From: JBJXGF01 sp046153015
GTDB taxonomy: Bacteria; Actinomycetota; Acidimicrobiia; Acidimicrobiales; CAIXPF01
NCBI GenBank assembly: GCA_046153015.1
Contig: JBJXGF010000049.1
Span: 1 to 19,520, forward strand
Direction: 5' to 3'
Length of the DNA stretch: 19,520 bases
The notes beneath the pieces are model-generated. The model ran no database searches, was not told the DNA's origin, and saw only the letters and a list, made by a program, of their open reading frames with translations. The position numbers and the translations under genes were made by a program. The stretch's first letter is position 1. The number at the start of each line of letters is the position of its first letter. This document shows positions 13,212-19,520 of this stretch, in pieces.

Positions 13212-14366
13212 TCAGCGCACCTGCTCGAGGATGGCGACGATCTCCTCCGGCCCCGCCACCTTGCGGGGGTTGGCGTGGGCGCTGCCGTCGGTGAGGGTGG
13301 CGTCGGCCAGCTCGGCGAAGCGGTCGGGGCCCACGCCCACCTCGCTCAGGCGGTGGGGCAGGCCGAGCGCCAGCACCAGGTCGCGCACCCCGTCGGCGGC
13401 GTCGCTCACGCCGAGGGCGGCGGCCACCTGGGCATGCGCCGCCGCGCACTGCTCGGCGTTGTAACGCATGACCGGGTGCATGGTGATGCAGCTGGTGATG
13501 CCGTGAGGCACGTCGCACAGGCCGCCGAGCTGGTGGCCGATGGCGTGGGACAGGCCGACCGTGACGTTGTTGAGCCCGGCCACCGACATCCACGCGGCGA
13601 GGAGGCTCTCGGTGCGCGCCGCCAGGTCGCCCGGGTCGGTCCGGGTGCGCCGCAACGAGCGGTTCAGCATGGTCAGCGCCTCCTTGGCCAGGGCGCTGGT
13701 GAACGGATGCGCCTTGCGGGAGGCGATCGCCTCCACGCAGTGGTCCACGGCCCGCATGCCCGTCGACAACCACAGCCGCTCGGGGGTGGCCAGCGTGAGC
13801 TCGGGGTCGAGGAAGATCGCCTTCGCGTTGAGCTGGGGGTCACCGAAGAGGTCCTTCACCCGGCGCACCTCGTGGGTCACGCCGAAGAACGCGGTGAACT
13901 CGCCCGCCGAGAGCGTGGTGGGGATGGCGAAGGTGGGCGGCGCCTGTCCGCTCAGCCGGGGCCGCCCGCCCGCGCCCATTCGCATCGCGTCGAGCCGGTC
14001 GCCGTCGGCGATGCCCTCGGCGAGGCACATGGCCACCGCCTTCATCGTGTCGTTCGGGGAGCCGCCGCCGAAGCTGATCAGCGCGTCGGCGTCCACGGCG
14101 CGGGCCGCCGCCGCCCCGGCCAGCACGGTGGGCCGGTGCACGTGCTGGACGGTCTCATGGAACACGCCCGCCACTCGCCCGCCGGCCGCGGCCCGCACCC
14201 GCTCGACGAGGTCGGTCTTGGTGGCGAGGGTCGTGCCGGTCACGACGAGCGCCCGCTCGACCCCTTCGGCGGCGAGCGCCCGTTCGAGCCCGGCGACGGC
14301 GCCCGGCCCGTAGTGCACCTCGAGCGAGGCTTGGCGGTAGCGGCCCTGCAGCGGCTGTTCGGTCAC
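13212..14366 (-). CDS. Iron-ADH-fold dehydrogenase, maleylacetate reductase-like
   Basis: A 384-aa member of the iron-containing alcohol dehydrogenase superfamily, expected to reduce or oxidise an alcohol/ketone pair with NAD(P). The nucleotide loop is GGGSPNDTMKAVA (100-112), with IPTTLSAGEFTAFF (148-161) following. In FucO-like enzymes the metal ligands are Asp-x3-His and two later histidines. Here the Asp position is Arg205 in TGMRAVDHCVEA, while His209, His274, His278 and His288 (in GLSHAIGHQLGGLCDVPHG) are kept. Loss of that Asp is also seen in maleylacetate reductases, which is why that subgroup is suggested. The start is GTG at 14366, placing the conserved VHYGPGAV 18 residues in; longer upstream frames are shadows of the divergent thiolase gene. 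It is divergent from the thiolase-like gene with 114 bp between starts. Confidence 0.85.
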   Translation of the reverse strand: MTEQPLQGRYRQASLEVHYGPGAVAGLERALAAEGVERALVVTGTTLATKTDLVERVRAAAGGRVAGVFHETVQHVHRPTVLAGAAAARAVDADALISFGGGSPNDTMKAVAMCLAEGIADGDRLDAMRMGAGGRPRLSGQAPPTFAIPTTLSAGEFTAFFGVTHEVRRVKDLFGDPQLNAKAIFLDPELTLATPERLWLSTGMRAVDHCVEAIASRKAHPFTSALAKEALTMLNRSLRRTRTDPGDLAARTESLLAAWMSVAGLNNVTVGLSHAIGHQLGGLCDVPHGITSCITMHPVMRYNAEQCAAAHAQVAAALGVSDAADGVRDLVLALGLPHRLSEVGVGPDRFAELADATLTDGSAHANPRKVAGPEEIVAILEQVR

Positions 14367-14373
14367 GCCTGCG

Positions 14374-14379
14374 AGTATT
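14374..14379 (-). promoter_or_regulatory. Putative -10 of the Fe-ADH-family gene
   Basis: AATACT on the minus strand lies 7 nt before the GTG at 14366. Upstream is shared with the divergent thiolase-like gene, so the 114-bp gap may be a joint control region. Confidence 0.4.
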
Positions 14380-14441
14380 GCCGCCCGCGGGGTGTCCGTG
14401 CCGGGCTGCCCGTGGGAGCGGAGCGAGCCGGGCGGGCGTGG

Positions 14442-14447
14442 CATGAT
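14442..14447 (+). promoter_or_regulatory. Putative -10 of the thiolase-like gene
   Basis: CATGAT would start transcription near 14454. The leader of about 27 nt contains the ribosome site GGGAGGGGG (14464-14472), 8 nt from the ATG at 14481. Confidence 0.35.
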
Positions 14448-14480
14448 CCCACCAGCCGAGACTGGGAGGGGGTGGCGCCG

Positions 14481-15659
14481 ATGGCCGTCAACCTGTCGGG
14501 CAGCTGCGCGATCGTGGGCGTGGCGGAGACCGAGTACGTGCGAGGGTCCGACCGTTCGCCGGCAGAGCTGATCCTCGACGCGGCGGCCGACGCCATCGCC
14601 GACGCCGGGCTCAAGCCGAGCGACGTGAACGGCGTGCTGCCCCCCGGTGGGTTCATCACCAACGAGGAGATCGCCGCCCATCTCGGCATTCCCGACGTGC
14701 GCTACTCGGTCACCGTGCACATGGGCGGGGCGAGCCCCACCGCCAGCCTCCAGTCGGCGGCGATGGCGATCGCCGCCGGCGTGGCCGACACGGTGCTCGT
14801 GGCCTTCGGCTGGAACGGGTTCTCCGCCCTGCGGCCCCGGCCGGGCGCGCCGCGCCCCAAGCGGCGCATGGCCGAGGGGCCGTTCATCGACATCAGCCGG
14901 AACTACTACGCCCCCTACGGGGTGCGGGCCGCGGCGCAGTGGTACTCGTTCTACCTGTCGCGTTACGTCAAGCTGTTCGACGTCGCCCCCGAGGACGCGT
15001 TCAACGTGGCCTCGGCCTGCCGCAAGCACGCGCAGCTCAACCCCACGGCCCAGATGTACGGCCGGCCGATGAGCCTCGAGGACTACCTCGCCTCGGAGTG
15101 GATCGCGGAGCCGCTGCGCAAGCTCGACTGCTGCCTGGAGACCGACTGCGCCTGCGCGGTGGTGCTCACCACCCCGGAGCGGGCGAAGGATCTGCCCCAC
15201 ACCCCGGTCAGCTACCTCGGCGGGGCGGAGGGCCACCCCTACCCGGCCGATGACATCACCAACCGGCCTGACGTGCTGCGCCTCGGCCTGCACACCGCCG
15301 CCCCCCGGGCCTACGCCATGGCCGGCATCGCCCCGACCGACGTGGACTTCCTCGAGATCTACGACTGCTTCACCTACGTGGTGATGATGGAGCTCGAGGC
15401 GCTGGGCTTCGCCGAGCCGGGCGGCGCGAAGGAGTTCGTGGCCAACGGCAACATCGAGCTCGGCGGCCGGTACCCGCTGAACACGCACGGCGGCCTGCTC
15501 AGCCAGGGCCATTGCTGGGGGCTGAACCACGTGGTGGAGGCGGCCCGCCAGCTCCGCCACGAGGCCGGCGACCGGCAGGTGCCCAACGCCAAGCTCGGCC
15601 TCGTGAGCGGCTACGGCGACCTGGGCGACGGCAGCCTGGCGATCCTCGGGAGGGGCTGA
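14481..15659 (+). CDS. Thiolase-like protein without catalytic cysteines (SCPx/Ltp2-like)
   Basis: A 392-aa thiolase-fold protein of the lipid-transfer/SCPx group. The fold is clear from CAIVGVAETEY (9-19), MGGASPTASLQSA (81-93), FLEIYDCFTYVVMMELEALGF (290-310), NTHGGLLSQGH (334-344) and GYGDLGDGSLAIL (377-389). The nucleophilic Cys expected in the ASPTAS region is absent, and so is the second Cys near the C-terminal Gly-rich motif. Tyr294 in EIYDCF stands where SCPx thiolases have His. It matches the Tyr294 I recall as important in the steroid aldolase Ltp2, whereas position 344 is His, not the Tyr of Ltp2. Together with the DUF35 gene 2 bp downstream, this suggests retro-aldol cleavage of a beta-hydroxyacyl-CoA rather than Claisen thiolysis. 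The substrate is unknown. Confidence 0.88.
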   Translation: MAVNLSGSCAIVGVAETEYVRGSDRSPAELILDAAADAIADAGLKPSDVNGVLPPGGFITNEEIAAHLGIPDVRYSVTVHMGGASPTASLQSAAMAIAAGVADTVLVAFGWNGFSALRPRPGAPRPKRRMAEGPFIDISRNYYAPYGVRAAAQWYSFYLSRYVKLFDVAPEDAFNVASACRKHAQLNPTAQMYGRPMSLEDYLASEWIAEPLRKLDCCLETDCACAVVLTTPERAKDLPHTPVSYLGGAEGHPYPADDITNRPDVLRLGLHTAAPRAYAMAGIAPTDVDFLEIYDCFTYVVMMELEALGFAEPGGAKEFVANGNIELGGRYPLNTHGGLLSQGHCWGLNHVVEAARQLRHEAGDRQVPNAKLGLVSGYGDLGDGSLAILGRG

Positions 15660-15661
15660 CG

Positions 15662-16078
15662 ATGGCTTCCGAGGCGCCCCGCAAGTACATCCCCAAGCCG
15701 TACGGGCTCGATGCGGAGTTCTACCGCCACGCCCTCGACGGCGGCGGCCTGCACCTGCAGACCTGCGCCGACTGCGGCCGCTGGCAGCACCCGCCCCGCC
15801 GCTTCTGCGGCGCCTGCACCAGCCGCAATCTCGTGTGGCGAAAGGCCAGCGGCAAGGCGGCCGTGTACAGCTGGACGGTCAACCACTTCCCCTACGATCC
15901 GGGCTGGCGGGGCGAGATCCCCTACGCCACGGTCGTGGCCGAGACGGCGGAGGGCCCCCGCCTCGTGGGCACGTGGGCCGGCCCGCTCGACTCGCTCCGC
16001 ATCGGCCAGCCGATCGAGATCCGCCTCGACCAGCAGAGCGACGACTTCGCCTACCTGGTGTTCTGGCCGGCCGACTGA
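15662..16078 (+). CDS. DUF35 OB-fold/zinc-ribbon partner of the thiolase-like protein
   Basis: A 138-aa protein with a rubredoxin-like zinc ribbon, Cys35-x2-Cys38-x10-Cys49-x2-Cys52 (CADCGRWQHPPRRFCGAC), followed by an OB-fold (about 60-137) containing AAVYSWTVNHFPYDPGW (66-82) and IPYATVVAETAEGPRLVGTW (86-105). DUF35 proteins bind acyl-CoA and form complexes with thiolase-like partners; ChsH2's DUF35 domain with Ltp2 in steroid side-chain cleavage is the best known. The ATG at 15662 is 2 nt after the thiolase stop, with GGGAGGGG (15648-15655) inside the end of that gene, so the pair is coupled. It stands alone, without the MaoC-like part found fused in ChsH2. Confidence 0.92.
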   Translation: MASEAPRKYIPKPYGLDAEFYRHALDGGGLHLQTCADCGRWQHPPRRFCGACTSRNLVWRKASGKAAVYSWTVNHFPYDPGWRGEIPYATVVAETAEGPRLVGTWAGPLDSLRIGQPIEIRLDQQSDDFAYLVFWPAD

Positions 16079-16099
16079 CAAGCCGGGGTCGGTCGGGTT

Positions 16100-16177
16100 C
16101 CGGGCGCACGCCCCGGGAGCGGCGCGACTAGGCCCCACGCCTCGCCGGGTGCCGGCGGTGGGTGAGTTCGCCCACCG
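16100..16177 (+). terminator. Two hairpins after the thiolase/DUF35 pair
   Basis: CCGGG (16100-16104) pairs with CCCGG (16112-16116) over a 7-nt loop, 21 nt past the stop. CGGTGGG (16156-16162) pairs with CCCACCG (16171-16177) over an 8-nt loop. Neither is followed by a T-tract, so termination here is only suggested. Confidence 0.35.
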
Positions 16178-16221
16178 GCGCCGGTTCAAGCCACGGCCCA
16201 AGGGCGCCGATCACTGGCGGC

Positions 16222-16584
16222 GTGACCCGCGCCGCCGCCGTCGCCCTGCTCGCCGCCGGTCTGGCCGCGGCGCTGGCCTCGCCCGCGGCGGCGGAGCTGG
16301 CGCGCACCGAGCCCGGTGCGGTGGTCGCCCGCATCTGCCCCTCGCCCGGCGAGGAGGGCTGCGACGGCGCGGCGTTCGCCGGCCGCCGCGTCGAGCTGGT
16401 CGAGGCGGGTTCGGGGCGGGCGGTGGCCGGCGCCAACGCCAACCGGCGAGGGGAGCTGGCGCTGCTGCGGATCCGGGCCGGGCAGTACCGGCTGCGCATG
16501 GCGGCCGCCTCCCCGTGCGGGGAGGCGCCCGCCCACATCGTGCCCAGCCGGATCACGCGTGCCGTGGTGGTCTGCACGGCGTGA
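16222..16584 (+). CDS. Small exported protein with carboxypeptidase-regulatory-like domain
   Basis: A 120-aa protein with a signal peptide (Met1-Ala24: Thr-Arg, then an Ala/Leu core ending Pro-Ala-Ala-Ala-Glu). The mature part contains four cysteines (39, 47, 99, 118), probably two disulfides. Residues 54-93, with RRVELVEAGSGRAVAGA then GELALLRIRAGQYRLRM, have the alternating pattern of a carboxypeptidase-regulatory/prealbumin-like beta-sandwich, a common non-catalytic surface or adhesion fold. The GTG at 16222 is chosen because it puts the signal peptide at the N terminus; the GTG at 16162 would prepend a Ser/Pro/Gly stretch and lies in a hairpin. It is convergent with the GT2 gene 34 bp away. 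The function is unknown. Confidence 0.6.
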   Translation: MTRAAAVALLAAGLAAALASPAAAELARTEPGAVVARICPSPGEEGCDGAAFAGRRVELVEAGSGRAVAGANANRRGELALLRIRAGQYRLRMAAASPCGEAPAHIVPSRITRAVVVCTA

Positions 16585-16600
16585 GCCCGGCGCAGGGCCC

Positions 16601-16613
16601 GGCCCCAGGGGCC
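16601..16613. terminator. Short GC palindrome in the convergent gap
   Basis: GGCCCCAGGGGCC lies between the stop codons of the small exported protein (+) and the GT2 gene (-). With a 5-nt loop the stem is only 4 bp, so it is a weak bidirectional terminator candidate at best. Confidence 0.25.
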
Positions 16614-16618
16614 GCAGC

Positions 16619-17935
16619 TCAACCTCTGGCGCTCACCGCGGGCGCCTCGGCGGCGCCGACCGGGCCGTCGTCCTCCAAGGCCCCCGGGCGGGGCGGTCGG
16701 GCCGGCGTCGGGGCCGGGCGGGCGCCGAGCGGGATGCGATAGTCGAGGCCGAGGATCGACAGGAACAGGCTGGCCAGGATCGTCGTGACGCCGAGCACGA
16801 GGCCGATCACGGCCGGGGCCGCGACCCGGAGCTGCTGGCCGGGGTCGAGCTCGCCGAAGCCGGCGCTGCGCCACCGCCACAGCGACGCGCCCGCCGCCGC
16901 CGCGCCGCACGCCAGGAGCAGGGCGCCGGCCACGAGGCCGGACTCGAGGCGGAAGCGCCGGGCCAACGCGTCGAGCCGGCGGTCGCGGGGGAGAAAGCCC
17001 CGCTCGATGGCGTACACCTTGGTGAACACGCCGAACAGCGTGGCTTGATGCCCGATCAGCACGGCCGCCGCCGCGTACAGCAGGGCGGTCACGTCGAAGG
17101 TGGCGCCGGCGAGCGTGAGCGGCCCGGCGGTGAGCGAGGCGGTGGCGAGCAGCCCGAGGGCCAGCAGCGTGAGCCCGGGGATCACGAAGAGCCACCGGGG
17201 GCTCATCAGCAGGAGGAAGCGGAGGTGGCGCCAGCCGTCGCGCCAGCTGCGCAGGTGGGGCGCCCGGCTGCGGCCGTCGGGTGAGAGCGTGGCCGGCACC
17301 TCCACCACCTTCTGGCCGAAGAGCGAGGCCTTGACCACCATCTCCGACGCGAACTCCATCCCGGTCGTCTGCAGCGCGAGCTGCTCGACCGAGCTGCGCC
17401 GAAAGCCCCGCAGCCCGCAGTGGAAATCGCCCACCGGGGCGCGAAACAGGATCCGGCCGACGAAGGAGAGCACCGGGTTGCCGAGGTAGCGGTGCAGGGA
17501 CGGCATCGCGCCGGGGGAGATGCCGCCGGCGAAGCGGTTGCCCATCACCAGGTCCGCTCCCGCCCGCAGCTCGGCGACGAAGGGCTCGAGGTTCAAGAAG
17601 TCGTAGCTGTCGTCGGCGTCGGCCATGATCACGTAGCGGCCCCGGGCCGCCCGGATCCCGCCCGAGAGCGCCGCGCCGTAGCCCTTCTCCGGCACCTGGA
17701 CCACCCGCGCGCCCTCGGCCAGGGCGAGGTCCTGTGAGCCGTCGGTGGAGCCGTTGTCGGCCACCAGCACCTCGCCGCCCACCCCGCTGCGGGCGAGGAA
17801 CGCCTGGGCCTTGCGGATGCAGGTGGCCAGCGTCTCCGCCTCGTTGAGGCAGGGCATGACGATCGAGAGCTCGAGCTCGTTGGCGGCCAGGTGGGTGGCG
17901 GGGGGCAGCGTCTTCGCTGCGCTGGCGGCCGTCAT
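16619..17935 (-). CDS. Membrane-anchored GT2-family glycosyltransferase (dolichol-P-sugar synthase-like)
   Basis: A 438-aa protein with an N-terminal GT-A domain of family 2 and a membrane C terminus. The domain shows LSIVMPCLNEAETL (23-36), EVLVADNGSTDGS (55-67), KGYGAALSGGIRAARGRYV (84-102) and the metal-binding Asp106-Ala-Asp108 in MADADDSYDF. The PVGDFHCGLRGFRR segment (167-180) is typical of polyprenyl-phosphate glycosyltransferases. About four hydrophobic helices follow (roughly 248-270, 281-303, 334-354, 370-396). It likely transfers a sugar from a nucleotide donor to a polyprenyl phosphate at the inner face of the membrane. It overlaps the methyltransferase stop by 4 nt, so the two are coupled. 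The product could feed the GT-C-type protein encoded divergently. The donor sugar is unknown. Confidence 0.9.
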   Translation of the reverse strand: MTAASAAKTLPPATHLAANELELSIVMPCLNEAETLATCIRKAQAFLARSGVGGEVLVADNGSTDGSQDLALAEGARVVQVPEKGYGAALSGGIRAARGRYVIMADADDSYDFLNLEPFVAELRAGADLVMGNRFAGGISPGAMPSLHRYLGNPVLSFVGRILFRAPVGDFHCGLRGFRRSSVEQLALQTTGMEFASEMVVKASLFGQKVVEVPATLSPDGRSRAPHLRSWRDGWRHLRFLLLMSPRWLFVIPGLTLLALGLLATASLTAGPLTLAGATFDVTALLYAAAAVLIGHQATLFGVFTKVYAIERGFLPRDRRLDALARRFRLESGLVAGALLLACGAAAAGASLWRWRSAGFGELDPGQQLRVAAPAVIGLVLGVTTILASLFLSILGLDYRIPLGARPAPTPARPPRPGALEDDGPVGAAEAPAVSARG

Positions 17936-18480
17936 CGTCTGCGCAGCACGAACAGGTGGTTGAGGCCGAGCTCGAACCGGCTGGCGTGCACCAGCTCGAA
18001 GCCGTCGCCGAAGATGAACGGGGTCTCCTGCGGCGCCTGGCCGTGGTGCTGATCGGTCTCCTGGCCGTGGATGAGGCGCAGCGCGAGCAGCGCCTCGAGG
18101 ATCACGTCGACCACCGGGGCGGGCACGGTCACCACGAGCCGCCCGCCCGGCTTGGTGAGGCGCGCCGTCTCCAGCGCCGTCTTGGCCAGCTCGGAAGGCG
18201 GGAAGTGCTCGAGGGTCGCCAGCATCGCCACCACGTCGAACGGGTCGAGGTCGACCGGCACGTCGACCGGGAAGCAGCCGGGGAGCAGCCGGTGCCGGCC
18301 GTGGTCCCGCGGGCGGTCGAGCAGCGGGTCGATGCCCACGCTCGGCGCGATCCGCCGGCCGAGGTGATCGAACAGCTCGCCCTCCGCGCAGCCCACCTCC
18401 AGCACCCGCGACCCGTCGGGGATCCAGCGGGCCGCCTGGCGGAAGCGCAGGGTCTGCAGGAGGCGATCGACCGGCGTCAT
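17932..18480 (-). CDS. Class I SAM-dependent methyltransferase
   Basis: A 182-aa protein with the SAM-binding motif I SRVLEVGCAEGELFDHLG (24-41), an acidic residue Asp51 at the end of strand 2 (VGIDP), the post-motif LATLEHFPPSEL (87-98), and KPGGRLVVTVPAPVVDV (110-126). It fits the Methyltransf_11/23 superfamily, whose substrates range widely. It is somewhat short but complete. The gene is the first of a two-gene unit with the GT2 glycosyltransferase (ATGA overlap), so it may methylate a glycolipid or an envelope saccharide intermediate; that is inference from context. The ATG at 18480 lacks a clear ribosome site or TAnnnT element at the usual distance, so its promoter in the 139-bp divergent gap remains unassigned. 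Confidence 0.88.
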   Translation of the reverse strand: MTPVDRLLQTLRFRQAARWIPDGSRVLEVGCAEGELFDHLGRRIAPSVGIDPLLDRPRDHGRHRLLPGCFPVDVPVDLDPFDVVAMLATLEHFPPSELAKTALETARLTKPGGRLVVTVPAPVVDVILEALLALRLIHGQETDQHHGQAPQETPFIFGDGFELVHASRFELGLNHLFVLRRR

Positions 18481-18549
18481 CGGTCACTCTGAGCGGTTGA
18501 GGTCACGCCATCGGTATCGTCAGGCGTCGTTCGGCGCTCCACGGGCCAT

Positions 18550-18587
18550 TGGTCGTGCTCAACGTGGTCGTGCCTGGTCGTGCTCAA
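18550..18587 (+). repeat. Cluster of short direct repeats in a divergent gap
   Basis: TGGTCGTGC occurs at 18550-18558, 18565-18573 and 18575-18583. The first and third copies extend to TGGTCGTGCTCAA. They sit in the 139-bp gap between the methyltransferase and GT-C genes, 33 to 70 bp before the ATG at 18620. They could be protein-binding sites or a local duplication. Confidence 0.5.
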
Positions 18588-18619
18588 GGCCGGCGGGCGC
18601 GGGCGCCGATCACAGGGCG

Positions 18620-19520
18620 ATGGCCGTTGCTCAGCTCCCGGTCGAGGCCGCCGAACCCGGGGCGACGCCGGTTCCCTCTTCGCCGTGGCGGCGTGTGCGG
18701 CTGCAGGTGGGCGCGTTCTGGGCGCTGGTGTCGGCGATGTTCGTGATCGGCCGTTGGTCGGTGGTCCGCGATCTCGCGCTGACCGACAGCGACGACTTCA
18801 TGCGCCTGGCGCAGGTGCGCAGCTGGCTCGCCGGCCAGTCGTGGTGGGATCGCACCGCCTACCGCCTCGACCCCCCGGGGGGCCTGCCGCTGCACTTCTC
18901 GCGCCTCGGCGACGTGGGCGTCGGCCTGCTCGACCGCGTGCTCTCCCCCCTGCTCGGCGAGCGGCTGGCGGAGCAGGCCGCGCTGATCGGCTACCCGCTG
19001 GCGCTCTTCGCCGTCCTCGTGGGGCTGATCGCCGCGTTGGCCGGCCGGCTCGGCGGCCCCCGCGCCGCGCTGCCGTCGGCCGCGCTGCTGCTCACCGCGC
19101 CGCTCGTGCTCGTGCAGTTCTTCCCCGGCCGGATCGACCACCACGGCCTGCAGCTCGTGCTGGTGCTCGCCCTGCTCTACACGTTGACCGGCCCGGCGTC
19201 GGTCCGCTCGGGCGCGCTGGCCGGGGCGTTCGCCGCGCTGTCGCTGGCCATCGGGCTCGAGACGGCCCCGTACCTCGCGGCCGCGTGGGCCGTGGTCGGG
19301 CTGCGCTGGGTGCTCGAGGGCCGAGCCGCCCGCCCCGGCCTCTGGGGCTTCGCCGCCGGCTTCGGCCTCGGGACGCCGCTGCTGCTGGCGGCCACCGTGC
19401 GCCCCGGGGAGTGGGGCGACGGAGCCTGCACGTCGTTGGCCTCCGCCCACGCCGTGGGCGCCGCCGCGGTGTCGGGCGCGTTCGCCCTCGTCTCGGCCCT
19501 CGGGGCCGTGGGCCTGCGGG
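18620..19520 (+). CDS. GT-C fold membrane protein, STT3/AglB-like (3' end beyond window)
   Basis: At least 300 residues are present and the frame is open at the window end. A first transmembrane helix (about 29-48) is followed by a periplasmic-loop motif: Asp56-Ser-Asp58-Asp59, then MRLAQVRSWLAGQSWWD (61-77) and YRLDPPGGLPLHFSRLGD (81-98). This is the pattern of oligosaccharyltransferase/PMT-like GT-C proteins, in which the acidic motif binds metal and lipid-linked sugar. GRIDHHGLQ (170-178) and several further hydrophobic helices (about 119-142, 150-168, 176-190, 196-230, 240-259, 277-299) fit too. It probably transfers a sugar from a polyprenyl carrier outside the membrane. Divergence from the GT2 gene suggests one envelope glycosylation locus. 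The ATG at 18620 has a weak AGGG 3 nt upstream. The frame has no stop before the window edge. Confidence 0.85.
   Translation, partial: MAVAQLPVEAAEPGATPVPSSPWRRVRLQVGAFWALVSAMFVIGRWSVVRDLALTDSDDFMRLAQVRSWLAGQSWWDRTAYRLDPPGGLPLHFSRLGDVGVGLLDRVLSPLLGERLAEQAALIGYPLALFAVLVGLIAALAGRLGGPRAALPSAALLLTAPLVLVQFFPGRIDHHGLQLVLVLALLYTLTGPASVRSGALAGAFAALSLAIGLETAPYLAAAWAVVGLRWVLEGRAARPGLWGFAAGFGLGTPLLLAATVRPGEWGDGACTSLASAHAVGAAAVSGAFALVSALGAVGLR

Noticed and set aside
12618..14480. Long + strand frame upstream of the thiolase-like gene
   Set aside because: It is antisense to the carboxypeptidase and Fe-ADH genes. The thiolase start at 14481 has a good ribosome site and begins at the conserved N terminus.
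14367..15560. N-terminal extension of the Fe-ADH frame on the minus strand
   Set aside because: The extension runs antisense through the thiolase-like gene and has no family resemblance. The conserved protein begins near the GTG at 14366.
16162..16221. GTG at 16162 as start of the small exported protein
   Set aside because: It would place 20 non-signal residues before a clear signal peptide, and it falls inside a hairpin stem.
18497..18520. TTGAGG (18497) and TATCGT (18515) as a -35/-10 pair for the GT-C gene
   Set aside because: The spacer is only 12 bp, too short for a standard promoter. TATCGT alone would leave a leader of about 90 nt and remains unproven.

Overview
The window is very GC-rich DNA packed with genes. 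It probably comes from an actinobacterium, and Acidimicrobiia is my best guess. The reasons are GC-saturated third codon positions, a putative F420-dependent luciferase-like oxidoreductase, FadE-type paired acyl-CoA dehydrogenases, a thiolase paired with a DUF35 protein, GTG starts, and a recurring arrangement in which a TAnnnT -10 hexamer sits 7-9 nt before a start codon with no convincing Shine-Dalgarno sequence (leaderless mRNA). No rRNA, tRNA, CRISPR array, transposase or phage gene was seen.

Layout. 1-1790: the 3' end of an unknown gene and two unrecognised exported proteins, separated by a 355-bp gap that holds a terminator-like hairpin and a striking 44-bp near-perfect palindrome. 1858-5679 (+): two overlapping acyl-CoA dehydrogenase subunits, a possible 26-aa leader ORF coupled to a YqgE/AlgH-family gene, and an LLM-class oxidoreductase. 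5710-8887 (-): lutA-lutB-lutC, then a DAD/ChrR-like cupin at the operon's tail. 8898-10599: a TesB-like thioesterase (-) and a double-hotdog MaoC-like protein (+) diverging from a 19-bp gap. 10736-14366 (-): a CaiB/BaiF CoA-transferase, a D-Ala-D-Ala carboxypeptidase, and an iron-ADH-fold/maleylacetate-reductase-like dehydrogenase. 14481-16584 (+): a cysteine-less thiolase-like protein with its DUF35 zinc-ribbon/OB partner, then a small exported protein. 16619-19520: a methyltransferase and a membrane-anchored GT2 glycosyltransferase (-), diverging from a GT-C/STT3-like membrane protein cut by the window end.

How the genes work together. Most of the centre handles acyl-CoA thioesters: dehydrogenation (ACAD pair), hydration-like hotdog chemistry, hydrolysis (TesB), CoA transfer (CaiB) and C-C bond cleavage (thiolase-like/DUF35). 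This resembles the degradation of steroid side chains or other branched or cyclic acids, but the substrate cannot be read from sequence. Lactate oxidation (Lut), peptidoglycan trimming and envelope glycosylation are interleaved housekeeping or accessory functions. Several enzymes depart from their families at catalytic positions: the thiolase lacks its cysteines, the hotdog protein has Arg where hydratases have Asp, and the Fe-ADH has Arg where a metal-ligand Asp is usual. I found no complete novel system. The best leads are the palindrome, the repeated leaderless promoter pattern and the thiolase-like/DUF35 pair.
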